From: Bathymodiolus brooksi
Lineage: Eukaryota > Mollusca > Bivalvia > Mytilida > Modiolidae
Reading direction: 5' to 3'
Length of the DNA: 64,000 nt
NCBI GenBank assembly: GCA_963680875.1
Contig: OY804580.1
Coordinates: forward strand, 110,611,534 to 110,675,533
In this document: piece by piece, positions 1 through 15,000 of the stretch
Numbering within the stretch: position 1 is the stretch's first letter
Layout: each line of letters starts with the position of its first letter
Made by a program: the position numbers and the translations under genes
Notes under the pieces: generated by a model
The model's input: only the letters and a program-made list of their open reading frames with translations
What the model was told of the DNA's origin: nothing
Database searches by the model: none

Positions 1-3000
1 ATAAAACAGTGGTAGAACTGATGATCCTCTACACTCAAGACAAGAACAGGATAAAACAGTGGTAGAACTCATGATCCTCTACACTCAAGACAAGAACAGG
101 ATAAAACAGTGGTGTAACTCATGATCCTCTACACTCAAGACAAGAACAGGATAAAACAGTGGTAGAACTGATGATCCTCTACACTCAAGACAAGAACAGG
201 ATAAAACAGTGGTAGAACTCATGATCCTCTACACTCAAGACAAGAACAGGATAAAACAGTGGTAGAACTTATGATCCTCTGCACTCAAGACAAGAACAGG
301 ATAAAACAGTGGTAGAACTGATGATCCTCTACACTCAAGACAAGAACAGGATAAAACAGTGGTAGAACTTATGATCCTCTACACTCAAGACAAGAACAGG
401 ATAAAACAGTGGTAGAACTTATGATCCTCTACACTCAAGACAAGAACAGGATAAAACAGTGGTAGAACTGATGATCCTCTACACTCAAGACAAGAACAGG
501 ATAAAACAGTGGTAGAACTCATGATCCTCTACCTCAAGGCATGAACAGGATAAAACAGTGGTAGAACTGATGATCCTCTACACTCAAGACAAGAACAGGA
601 TAAAACAGTGGTAGAACTTATGATCCTCTACCCTCAAGACAAGAACAGGATAAAACAGTGGTAGAACTCATGATCCTCTACACTCAAGACAAGAACAGGA
701 TAAAACAGTGGTAGAACTCATGATCCTCTACCTCAAGGCATGAACAGGATAAAACAGTGGTAGAACTCATGATCCTCTACACTCAAGACAAGAACAGGAT
801 AAAACAGTGGTAGAACTGATGATCCTCTACACTCAAGACAAGAACAGGATAAAACAGGGGTAGAACTGATGATCCTCTACACTCAAGACAAGAACAGGAT
901 AAAACAGGGGTAGAACTGATGATCCTCTACACTCAAGACAAGAACAGGATAAAACAGTGGTAGAACTCATGATCCTCTACACTCGAGACAAGAACAGGAT
1001 AAAACAGTGGTAGAACTCATGATCCTCTACACTCAAGACAAGAACAGGATAAAACAGTGGTAGAACTCATGATCCTCTACACTCAAGACAAGAACAGGAT
1101 AAAACAGTGGTAGAACTCATGATCCTCTACACTCAAGACAAGAACAGGATAAAACAGTGGTAGAACTCATGATCCTCTACACTCAAGACAAGAACAGGAT
1201 AAAACAGTGGTAGAACTCATGATCCTCTACACTCAAGACAAGAACAGGATAAAACAGTGGTAGAACTTATGATCCTCTACACTCAAGACAAGAACAGGAT
1301 AAAACAGTGGTAGAACTGATGATCCTCTACATCAAGACAAGAACAGGATAAAACAGTGGTAGAACTTATGATCCTCTACACTCAAGACAAGAACAGGATA
1401 AAACAGTGGTAGAACTTATGATCCTCTACACTCAAGACAAGAACAGGATAAAACAGTGGTAGAACTGATGATCCTCTACACTCAAGACAAGAACAGGATA
1501 AAACAGTGGTAGAACTCATGATCCTCTACCTCAAGGCATGAACAGGATAAAACAGTGGTAGAACTCATGATCCTCTAAACTCAAGACAAGAACAGGATAA
1601 AACAGTGGTAGAACTGATGATCCTCTACCCTCAAGACAAGAACAGGATAAAACAGTGGTAGAACTCATGATCCTCTACACTCAAGACAAGAACAGGATAA
1701 AACAGTGGTAGAACTCATGATCCTCTACCTCAAGGCATGAACAGGATAAACCAGTGGTAGAACTCATGATCCTCTACCTCAAGGCAAGAACAGGATAAAA
1801 CAGTGGTAGAACTGATGATCCTCTACACTCAAGACAAGAACAGAATAAAACAGTGGTAGAACTGATGATCCTCTACACTCAAGACAAGAACAGGATAAAA
1901 CAGTGGTAGAACTCATGATCCTCTACACTCAAGACAAGAACAGGATAAAACAGTGGTAGAACTCATGATCCTCTACCTCAAGGCATGAACAGGATAAAAC
2001 AGTGGTAGAACTCATGATCCTCTACACTCAAGACAAGAACAGGATAAAACAGTGGTAGAACTGATGATCCTCTACCCTCAAGACAAGAACAGGATAAAAC
2101 AGTGGTAGAACTCATGATCCTCTACACTCAAGACAAGAACAGGATAAAACAGTGGTAGAACTCATGATCCTCTACCTCAAGGCATGAACAGGATAAAACA
2201 GTGGTAGAACTCATGATCCTCTACCTCAAGACAAGAACAGGATAAAACAGTGGTAGAACTGATGATCCTCTACACTCAAGACAAGAACAGGATAAAACAG
2301 TGGTAGAACTCATTATCCTCTACACTCGAGACAAGAACAGGATAAAACAGTGGTAGAACTCATGATCCTCTACACTCAAGACAAGAACAGGATAAAACAG
2401 TGGTAGAACTCATGATCCTCTACACTCAAGACAAGAACAGGATAAAACAGTGGTAGAACTGATGATCCTCTACACTCAAGACAAGAACAGGATAAAACAA
2501 TGGTAGAACTGATGATCCTCTACACTCAAGACAAGAACAGGATAAAACAGTGGTAGAACTCATGATCCTCTACACTCAAGACAAGAACAGGATAAAACAG
2601 TGGTAGAACTCATGATCCTCTACACTCAAGACAAGAACAGGATAAAACAGTGGTAGAACTCATGATCCTCTACACTCAAGACAAGAACAGGATAAAACAG
2701 TGGTAGAACTGATGATCCTCTACACTCAGACAAGAACAGGATAAAACAGTGGTAGAACTGATGATCCTCTACACTCAAGACAAGAACAGGATAAAACAGT
2801 GGTAGAACTCATGATCCTCTACACTCAAGACAAGAACAGGATAAAACAGTGGTAGAACTTATGATCCTCTACACTCAAAACAAGAACAGGATAAAACAGT
2901 GGTAGAACTCATGATCCTCTACACTCAAGACAAGAACAGGATAAAACAGTGGTGTAACTCATGATCCTCTACACTCAAGACAAGAACAGGATAAAACAGT

Positions 3001-6000
3001 GGTAGAACTCATGATCCTCTACACTCAAGACAAGAACAGGATAAAACAGTGGTAGAACTCATGATCCTCTACACTCAAGACAAGAACAGGATAAAACAGT
3101 GGTAGAACTTATGATCCTCTGCACCCAAGACAAGAACAGGATAAAACAGTGGTAGAACTGATGATCCTCTACACTCAAGACAAGAACAGGATAAAACAGT
3201 GGTAGAACTTATGATCCTCTACACTCAAGACAAGAACAGGATAAAACAGTGGTAGAACTTATGATCCTCTACACTCAAGACAAGAACAGGATAAAACAGT
3301 GGTAGAACTGATGATCCTCTACACTCAAGACAAGAACAGGATAAAACAGTGGTAGAACTCATGATCCTCTACCTCAAGGCATGAACAGGATAAAACAGTG
3401 GTAGAACTGATGATCCTCTACACTCAAGACAAGAACAGGATAAAACAGTGGTAGAACTGATGATCCTCTACCCTCAAGACAAGAACAGGATAAAACAGTG
3501 GTAGAACTCATGATCCTCTACACTCAAGACAAGAACAGGATAAAACAGTGGTAGAACTCATGATCCTCTACCTCAAGGCATGAACAGGATAAAACAGTGG
3601 TAGAACTCATGATCCTCTACCTCAAGACAAGAACAGGATAAAACAGTGGTAGAACTGATGATCCTCTACACTCAAGACAAGAACAGGATAAAACAGGGGT
3701 AGAACTGATGATCCTCTACACTCAAGACAAGAACAGGATAAAACAGTGGTAGAACTCATGATCCTCTACACTCGAGACAAGAACAGGATAAAACAGTGGT
3801 AGAACTCATGATCCTCTACACTCAAGACAAGAACAGGATAAAACAGTGGTAGAACTCATGATCCTCTACCTCAAGGCATGAACAGGATAAAACAGTGGTA
3901 GAACTCATGATCCTCTACCTCAAGACAAGAACAGGATAAAACAGTGGTAGAACTGATGATCCTCTACACTCAAGACAAGAACAGGATAAAACAGTGGTAG
4001 AACTCATGATCCTCTACACTCAAGACAAGAACAGGATAAAACAGTGGTAGAACTTATGATCCTCTGCACTCAAGACAAGAACAGGATAAAACAGTGGTAG
4101 AACTGATGATCCTCTACACTCAAGACAAGAACAGGATAAAACAGTGGTAGAACTTATGATCCTCTACACTCAAGACAAGAACAGGATAAAACAGTGGTAG
4201 AACTTATGATCCTCTACACTCAAGACAAGAACAGGATAAAACAGTGGTAGAACTGATGATCCTCTACACTCAAGACAAGAACAGGATAAAACAGTGGTAG
4301 AACTCATGATCCTCTACCTCAAGGCATGAACAGGATAAAACAGTGGTAGAACTGATGATCCTCTACACTCAAGACAAGAACAGGATAAAACAGTGGTAGA
4401 ACTGATGATCCTCTACCCTCAAGACAAGAACAGGATAAAACAGTGGTAGAACTCATGATCCTCTACACTCAAGACAAGAACAGGATAAAACAGTGGTAGA
4501 ACTCATGATCCTCTACCTCAAGGCATGAACAGGATAAAACAGTGGTAGAACTCATGATCCTCTACCTCAAGACAAGAACAGGATAAAACAGTGGTAGAAC
4601 TGATGATCCTCTACACTCAAGACAAGAACAGGATAAAACAGGGGTAGAACTGATGATCCTCTACACTCAAGACAAGAACAGGATAAAACAGTGGTAGAAC
4701 TCATGATCCTCTACACTCGAGACAAGAACAGGATAAAACAGTGGTAGAACTCATGATCCTCTACACTCAAGACAAGAACAGGATAAAACAGTGGTAGAAC
4801 TCATGATCCTCTACACTCAAGACAAGAACAGGATAAAACAGTGGTAGAACTGATGATCCTCTACACTCAAGACAAGAACAGGATAAAACAGTGGTAGAAC
4901 TCATGATCCTCTACACTCAAGACAAGAACAGGATAAAACAGTGGTAGAACTCATGATCCTCTACACTCAAGACAAGAACAGGATAAAACAGTGGTAGAAC
5001 TCATGATCCTCTACACTCAAGACAAGAACAGGATAAAACAGTGGTAGAACTTATGATCCTCTACACTCAAGACAAGAACAGGATAAAACAGTGGTAGAAC
5101 TGATGATCCTCTACATCAAGACAAGAACAGGATAAAACAGTGGTAGAACTTATGATCCTCTACACTCAAGACAAGAACAGGATAAAACAGTGGTAGAACT
5201 TATGATCCTCTACACTCAAGACAAGAACAGGATAAAACAGTGGTAGAACTGATGATCCTCTACACTCAAGACAAGAACAGGATAAAACAGTGGTAGAACT
5301 CATGATCCTCTACCTCAAGGCATGAACAGGATAAAACAGTGGTAGAACTCATGATCCTCTACACTCAAGACAAGAACAGGATAAAACAGTGGTAGAACTG
5401 ATGATCCTCTACCCTCAAGACAAGAACAGGATAAAACAGTGGTAGAACTCATGATCCTCTACACTCAAGACAAGAACAGGATAAAACAGTGGTAGAACTC
5501 ATGATCCTCTACCTCAAGGCATGAACAGGATAAACCAGTGGTAGAACTCATGATCCTCTACCTCAAGGCAAGAACAGGATAAAACAGTGGTAGAACTGAT
5601 GATCCTCTACACTCAAGACAAGAACAGAATAAAACAGTGGTAGAACTGATGATCCTCTACACTCAAGACAAGAACAGGATAAAACAGTGGTAGAACTCAT
5701 GATCCTCTACACTCAAGACAAGAACAGGATAAAACAGTGGTAGAACTCATGATCCTCTACCTCAAGGCATGAACAGGATAAAACAGTGGTAGAACTCATG
5801 ATCCTCTACACTCAAGACAAGAACAGGATAAAACAGTGGTAGAACTGATGATCCTCTACCCTCAAGACAAGAACAGGATAAAACAGTGGTAGAACTCATG
5901 ATCCTCTACACTCAAGACAAGAACAGGATAAAACAGTGGTAGAACTCATGATCCTCTACCTCAAGGCATGAACAGGATAAAACAGTGGTAGAACTCATGA

Positions 6001-9000
6001 TCCTCTACCTCAAGACAAGAACAGGATAAAACAGTGGTAGAACTGATGATCCTCTACACTCAAGACAAGAACAGGATAAAACAGTGGTAGAACTCATTAT
6101 CCTCTACACTCGAGACAAGAACAGGATAAAACAGTGGTAGAACTCATGATCCTCTACACTCAAGACAAGAACAGGATAAAACAGTGGTAGAACTCATGAT
6201 CCTCTACACTCAAGACAAGAACAGGATAAAACAGTGGTAGAACTGATGATCCTCTACACTCAAGACAAGAACAGGATAAAACAATGGTAGAACTGATGAT
6301 CCTCTACACTCAAGACAAGAACAGGATAAAACAGTGGTAGAACTCATGATCCTCTACACTCAAGACAAGAACAGGATAAAACAGTGGTAGAACTCATGAT
6401 CCTCTACACTCAAGACAAGAACAGGATAAAACAGTGGTAGAACTCATGATCCTCTACACTCAAGACAAGAACAGGATAAAACAGTGGTAGAACTGATGAT
6501 CCTCTACACTCAGACAAGAACAGGATAAAACAGTGGTAGAACTGATGATCCTCTACACTCAAGACAAGAACAGGATAAAACAGTGGTAGAACTCATGATC
6601 CTCTACACTCAAGACAAGAACAGGATAAAACAGTGGTAGAACTTATGATCCTCTACACTCAAAACAAGAACAGGATAAAACAGTGGTAGAACTGATGATC
6701 CTCTACACTCAAGACAAGAACAGGATAAAACAGTGGTAGAACTCATGATCCTCTACACTCAAGACAAGAACAGGATAAAACAGTGGTAGAACTCATGATC
6801 CTCTACACTCAAGACAAGAACAGGATAAAACAGTGGTATAACTCATGATCCTCTACACTCAAGACAAGAACAGGATAAAACAGTGGTAGAACTCATGATC
6901 CTCTACACTCAAGACAAGAACAGGATAAAACAGTGGTAGAACTCATGATCCTCTACACTCAAGACAAGAACAGGATAAAACAGTGGTAGAACTCATGATC
7001 CTCTACACTCAGACAAGAACAGGATAAAACAGTGGTAGAACTGATGATCCTCTACACTCAAGACAAGAACAGGATAAAACAGTGGTAGAACTGATGATCC
7101 TCTACACTCAAGACAAGAACAGGATAAAACAGTGGTAGAACTTATGATCCTCTACACTCAAGACAAGAACAGGATAAAACAGTGGTAGAACTGATGATCC
7201 TCTACACTCAAGACAAGAACAGGATAAAACAGTGGTAGAACTGATGATCCTCTACACTCAAGACAAGAACAGGATAAAACAGTGGTAGAACTGATGATCC
7301 TCTACACTCAAGACAAGAACAGGATAAAACAGTGGTAGAACTGATGATCCTCTACACTCAAGACAAGAACAGGATAAAACAGTGGTAGAACTGATGATCC
7401 TCTACACTCAAGACAAGAACAGGATAAAACAATGGTAGAACTGATGATCCTCTACACTCAAGACAAGAACAGGATAAAACAGGGGTAGAACTGATGATCC
7501 TCTACACTCAAGACAAGAACAGGATAAAACAGTGGTAGAACTGATGATCCTCTACACTCAAGACAAGAACATGATAAAACAGTGGTAGAACTGATGATCC
7601 TCTACACTCAAGACAAGAACAGGATAAAACAGTGGTAGAACTGATGATCCTCTACACTCAAGACAAGAACAGGATAAAACAGTGGTAGAACTGATGATCC
7701 TCTACACTCAAGACAAGAACAGGATAAAACAGTGGTAGAACTCATGATCCTCTACACTCAAGACAAGAACAGGATAAAACAGTGGTAGAACTTATGATCC
7801 TCTACACTCAAGACAAGAACAGGATAAAACAGTGGTAGAACTTATGATCCTCTACACTCAAGACAAGAACAGGATAAAACTGATAGAACTGATGATCCTC
7901 TACACTCAAGACAAGAACAGGATAAAACAGTGGTAGAACTCATGATCCTCTACCTCAAGACATGAACAGGATAAAACAGTGGTAGAACTGATGATCCTCT
8001 ACACTCAAGACAAGAACAGGATAAAACAGTGGTAGAACTGATGATCCTCTACCCTCAAGACAAGAACAGGATAAAACAGTGGTAGAACTCATGATCCTCT
8101 ACACTCAAGACAAGAACAGGATAAAACAGTGGTAGAACTCATGATCCTCTACCTCAAGGCATGAACAGGATAAAACAGTGGTAGAACTCATGATCCTCTA
8201 CCTCAAGACAAGAACAGGATAAAACAGTGGTAGAACTGATGATCCTCTACACTCAAGACAAGAACAGGATAAAACAGGGGTAGAACTGATGATCCTCTAC
8301 ACTCAAGACAAGAACAGGATAAAACAGTGGTAGAACTCATGATCCTCTACACTCGAGACAAGAACAGGATAAAACAGTGGTAGAACTCATGATCCTCTAC
8401 ACTCAAGACAAGAACAGGATAAAACAGTGGTAGAACTCATGATCCTCTACACTCAAGACAAGAACAGGATAAAACAGTGGTAGAACTCATGATCCTCTAC
8501 ACTCAAGACAAGAACAGGATAAAACAGTGGTAGAACTCATGATCCTCTACACTCAAGACAAGAACAGGATAAAACAGTGGTAGAACTCATGATCCTCTAC
8601 ACTCAAGACAAGAACAGGATAAAACAGTGGTAGAACTCATGATCCTCTACACTCAAGACAAGAACAGGATAAAACAGTGGTAGAACTTATGATCCTCTAC
8701 ACTCAAGACAAGAACAGGATAAAACAGTGGTAGAACTGATGATCCTCTACATCAAGACAAGAACAGGATAAAACAGTGGTAGAACTTATGATCCTCTACA
8801 CTCAAGACAAGAACAGGATAAAACAGTGGTAGAACTTATGATCCTCTACACTCAAGACAAGAACAGGATAAAACAGTGGTAGAACTGATGATCGTCTACA
8901 CTCAAGACAAGAACAGGATAAAACAGTGGTAGAACTCATGATCCTCTACCTCAAGGCATGAACAGGATAAAACAGTGGTAGAACTCATGATCCTCTACAC

Positions 9001-12000
9001 TCAAGACAAGAACAGGATAAAACAGTGGTAGAACTGATGATCCTCTACCCTCAAGACAAGAACAGGATAAAACAGTGGTAGAACTCATGATCCTCTACAC
9101 TCAAGACAAGAACAGGATAAAACAGTGGTAGAACTCATGATCCTCTACCTCAAGGCATGAACAGGATAAACCAGTGGTAGAACTCATGATCCTCTACCTC
9201 AAGGCAAGAACAGGATAAAACAGTGGTAGAACTGATGATCCTCTACACTCAAGACAAGAACAGAATAAAACAGTGGTAGAACTGATGATCCTCTACACTC
9301 AAGACAAGAACAGGATAAAACAGTGGTAGAACTCATGATCCTCTACACTCAAGACAAGAACAGGATAAAACAGTGGTAGAACTCATGATCCTCTACCTCA
9401 AGGCATGAACAGGATAAAACAGTGGTAGAACTGATGATCCTCTACACTCAAGACAAGAACAGGATAAAACAGTGGTAGAACTGATGATCCTCTACCCTCA
9501 AGACAAGAACAGGATAAAACAGTGGTAGAACTCATGATCCTCTACACTCAAGACAAGAACAGGATAAAACAGTGGTAGAACTCATGATCCTCTACCTCAA
9601 GGCATGAACAGGATAAAACAGTGGTAGAACTCATGATCCTCTACCTCAAGACAAGAACAGGATAAAACAGTGGTAGAACTGATGATCCTCTACACTCAAG
9701 ACAAGAACAGGATAAAACAGTGGTAGAACTCATTATCCTCTACACTCGAGACAAGAACAGGATAAAACAGTGGTAGAACTCATGATCCTCTACACTCAAG
9801 ACAAGAACAGGATAAAACAGTGGTAGAACTCATGATCCTCTACACTCAAGACAAGAACAGGATAAAACAGTGGTAGAACTGATGATCCTCTACACTCAAG
9901 ACAAGAACAGGATAAAACAATGGTAGAACTGATGATCCTCTACACTCAAGACAAGAACAGGATAAAACAGTGGTAGAACTCATGATCCTCTACACTCAAG
10001 ACAAGAACAGGATAAAACAGTGGTAGAACTCATGATCCTCTACACTCAAGACAAGAACAGGATAAAACAGTGGTAGAACTCATGATCCTCTACACTCAAG
10101 ACAAGAACAGGATAAAACAGTGGTAGAACTGATGATCCTCTACACTCAGACAAGAACAGGATAAAACAGTGGTAGAACTGATGATCCTCTACACTCAAGA
10201 CAAGAACAGGATAAAACAGTGGTAGAACTCATGATCCTCTACACTCAAGACAAGAACAGGATAAAACAGTGGTAGAACTTATGATCCTCTACACTCAAGA
10301 CAAGAACAGGATAAAACAGTGGTAGAACTGATGATCCTCTACACTCAAGACAAGAACAGGATAAAACAGTGGTAGAACTCATGATCCTCTACACTCAAGA
10401 CAAGAACAGGATAAAACAGTGGTAGAACTCATGATCCTCTACACTCAAGACAAGAACAGGATAAAACAGTGGTATAACTCATGATCCTCTACACTCAAGA
10501 CAAGAACAGGATAAAACAGTGGTAGAACTCATGATCCTCTACACTCAAGACAAGAACAGGATAAAACAGTGGTAGAACTCATGATCCTCTACACTCAAGA
10601 CAAGAACAGGATAAAACAGTGGTAGAACTCATGATCCTCTACACTCAAGACAAGAACAGGATAAAACAGTGGTAGAACTTATGATCCTCTACACTCAAGA
10701 CAAGAACAGGATAAAACAGTGGTAGAACTGATGATCCTCTACACTCAAGACAAGAACAGGATAAAACAGTGGTAGAACTGATGATCCTCTACACTCAAGA
10801 CAAGAACATGATAAAACAGTGGTAGAACTGATGATCCTCTACACTCAAGACAAGAACAGGATAAAACAGTGGTAGAACTGATGATCCTCTACACTCAAGA
10901 CAAGAACAGGATAAAACAGTGGTAGAACTCATGATCCTCTACACTCAAGACAAGAACAGGATAAAACAGTGGTAGAACTTATGATCCTCTACACTCAAGA
11001 CAAGAACAGGATAAAACAGTGGTAGAACTTATGATCCTCTACACTCAAGACAAGAACAGGATAAAACAGTGGTAGAACTGATGATCCTCTACACTCAAGA
11101 CAAGAACAGGATAAAACAGTGGTAGAACTCATGATCCTCTACCTCAAGGCATGAACAGGATAAAACAGTGGTAGAACTGATGATCCTCTACACTCAAGAC
11201 AAGAACAGGATAAAACAGTGGTAGAACTGATGATCCTCTACCCTCAAGACAAGAACAGGATAAAACAGTGGTAGAACTCATGATCCTCTACACTCAAGAC
11301 AAGAACAGGATAAAACAGTGGTAGAACTCATGATCCTCTACCTCAAGGCATGAACAGGATAAAACAGTGGTAGAACTCATGATCCTCTACCTCAAGACAA
11401 GAACAGGATAAAACAGTGGTAGAACTGATGATCCTCTACACTCAAGACAAGAACAGGATAAAACAGTGGTAGAACTCATTATCCTCTACACTCGAGACAA
11501 GAACAGGATAAAACAGTGGTAGAACTCATGATCCTCTACACTCAAGACAAGAACAGGATAAAACAGTGGTAGAACTGATGATCCTCTACACTCAAGACAA
11601 GAACAGGATAAAACAATGGTAGAACTGATGATCCTCTACACTCAAGACAAGAACAGGATACAACAGTGGTAGAACTCATGATCCTCTACACTCAAGACAA
11701 GAACAGGATAAAACAGTGGTAGAACTCATGATCCTCTACACTCAAGACAAGAACAGGATAAAACAGTGGTAGAACTCATGATCCTCTACACTCAAGACAA
11801 GAACAGGATAAAACAGTGGTAGAACTGATGATCCTCTACACTCAGACAAGAACAGGATAAAACAGTGGTAGAACTGATGATCCTCTACCCTCAAGACAAG
11901 AACAGGATAAAACAGTGGTAGAACTCATGATCCTCTACACTCAAGACAAGAACAGGATAAAACAGTGGTAGAACTCATGATCCTCTACCTCAAGGCATGA

Positions 12001-15000
12001 ACAGGATAAAACAGTGGTAGAACTCATGATCCTCTACCTCAAGACAAGAACAGGATAAAACAGTGGTAGAACTGATGATCCTCTACACTCAAGACAAGAA
12101 CAGGATAAAACAGTGGTAGAACTCATTATCCTCTACACTCGAGACAAGAACAGGATAAAACAGTGGTAGAACTCATGATCCTCTACACTCAAGACAAGAA
12201 CAGGATAAAACAGTGGTAGAACTGATGATCCTCTACACTCAAGACAAGAACAGGATAAAACAATGGTAGAACTGATGATCCTCTACACTCAAGACAAGAA
12301 CAGGATAAAACAGTGGTAGAACTCATGATCCTCTACACTCAAGACAAGAACAGGATAAAACAGTGGTAGAACTCATGATCCTCTACACTCAAGACAAGAA
12401 CAGGATAAAACAGTGGTAGAACTCATGATCCTCTACACTCAAGACAAGAACAGGATAAAACAGTGGTAGAACTGATGATCCTCTACACTCAGACAAGAAC
12501 AGGATAAAACAGTGGTAGAACTGATGATCCTCTACACTCAAGGCATGAACAGGATAAAACAGTGGTAGAACTCATGATCCTCTACACTCAAGACAAGAAC
12601 AGGATAAAACAGTGGTAGAACTGATGATCCTCTACCCTCAAGACAAGAACAGGATAAAACAGTGGTAGAACTGATGATCCTCTACACTCAAGACAAGAAC
12701 AGGATAAAACAGTGGTAGAACTTATGATCCTCTACACTCAAGACAAGAACAGGATAAAACAGTGGTAGAACTCATGATCCTCTACACTCAAGACAAGAAC
12801 AGGATAAAACAGTGGTAGAACTCATGATCCTCTACACTCAAGACAAGAACAGGATAAAACAGTGGTAGAACTCATGATCCTCTACACTCAAGACAAGAAC
12901 AGGATAAAACAGTGGTATAACTCATGATCCTCTACACTCAAGACAAGAACAGGATAAAACAGTGGTAGAACTCATGATCCTCTACACTCAAGACAAGAAC
13001 AGGATAAAACAGTGGTAGAACTCATGATCCTCTACACTCATGATCCTCTACACTCAAGACAAGAACAGGATAAAACAGTGGTAGAACTCATGATCCTCTA
13101 CACTCAGACAAGAACAGGATAAAACAGTGGTAGAACTGATGATCCTCTACACTCAAGACAAGAACAGGATAAAACAGTGGTAGAACTGATGATCCTCTAC
13201 ACTCAAGACAAGAACAGGATAAAACAGTGGTAGAACTCATGATCCTCTACACTCAAGACAAGAACAGGATAAAACAGTGGTAGAACTTATGATCCTCTAC
13301 ACTCAAGACAAGAACAGGATAAAACAGTGGTAGAACTTATGATCCTCTACACTCAAGACAAGAACAGGATAAAACAGTGGTAGAACTGATGATCCTCTAC
13401 ACTCAAGACAAGAACAGGATAAAACAGTGGTAGAACTCATGATCCTCTACCTCAAGGCATGAACAGGATAAAACAGTGGTAGAACTGATGATCCTCTACA
13501 CTCAAGACAAGAACAGGATAAAACAGTGGTAGAACTGATGATCCTCTACCCTCAAGACAAGAACAGGATAAAACAGTGGTAGAACTCATGATCCTCTACA
13601 CTCAAGACAAGAACAGGATAAAACAGTGGTAGAACTCATGATCCTCTACCTCAAGGCATGAACAGGATAAAACAGTGGTAGAACTCATGATCCTCTACCT
13701 CAAGACAAGAACAGGATAAAACAGTGGTAGAACTGATGATCCTCTACACTCAAGACAAGAACAGGATAAAACAGGGGTAGAACTGATGATCCTCTACACT
13801 CAAGACAAGAACAGGATAAAACAGTGGTAGAACTCATGATCCTCTACACTCAAGACAAGAACAGGATAAAACAGTGGTAGAACTCATGATCCTCTACACT
13901 CAAGACAAGAACAGGATAAAACAGTGGTAGAACTCATGATCCTCTACACTCAAGACAAGAACAGGATAAAACAGTGGTATAACTCATGATCCTCTACACT
14001 CAAGACAAGAACAGGATAAAACAGTGGTAGAACTCATGATCCTCTACACTCAAGACAAGAACAGGATAAAACAGTGGTAGAACTCATGATCCTCTACACT
14101 CATGATCCTCTACACTCAAGACAAGAACAGGATAAAACAGTGGTAGAACTCATGATCCTCTACACTCAGACAAGAACAGGATAAAACAGTGGTAGAACTG
14201 ATGATCCTCTACACTCAAGACAAGAACAGGATAAAACAGTGGTAGAACTGATGATCCTCTACACTCAAGACAAGAACAGGATAAAACAGTGGTAGAACTC
14301 ATGATCCTCTACACTCAAGACAAGAACAGGATAAAACAGTGGTAGAACTTATGATCCTCTACACTCAAGACAAGAACAGGATAAAACAGTGGTAGAACTT
14401 ATGATCCTCTACACTCAAGACAAGAACAGGATAAAACAGTGGTAGAACTGATGATCCTCTACACTCAAGACAAGAACAGGATAAAACAGTGGTAGAACTC
14501 ATGATCCTCTACCTCAAGGCATGAACAGGATAAAACAGTGGTAGAACTGATGATCCTCTACACTCAAGACAAGAACAGGATAAAACAGTGGTAGAACTGA
14601 TGATCCTCTACCCTCAAGACAAGAACAGGATAAAACAGTGGTAGAACTCATGATCCTCTACACTCAAGACAAGAACAGGATAAAACAGTGGTAGAACTCA
14701 TGATCCTCTACCTCAAGGCATGAACAGGATAAAACAGTGGTAGAACTCATGATCCTCTACCTCAAGACAAGAACAGGATAAAACAGTGGTAGAACTGATG
14801 ATCCTCTACACTCAAGACAAGAACAGGATAAAACAGGGGTAGAACTGATGATCCTCTACACTCAAGACAAGAACAGGATAAAACAGTGGTAGAACTCATG
14901 ATCCTCTACACTCGAGACAAGAACAGGATAAAACAGTGGTAGAACTCATGATCCTCTACACTCAAGACAAGAACAGGATAAAACAGTGGTAGAACTCATG

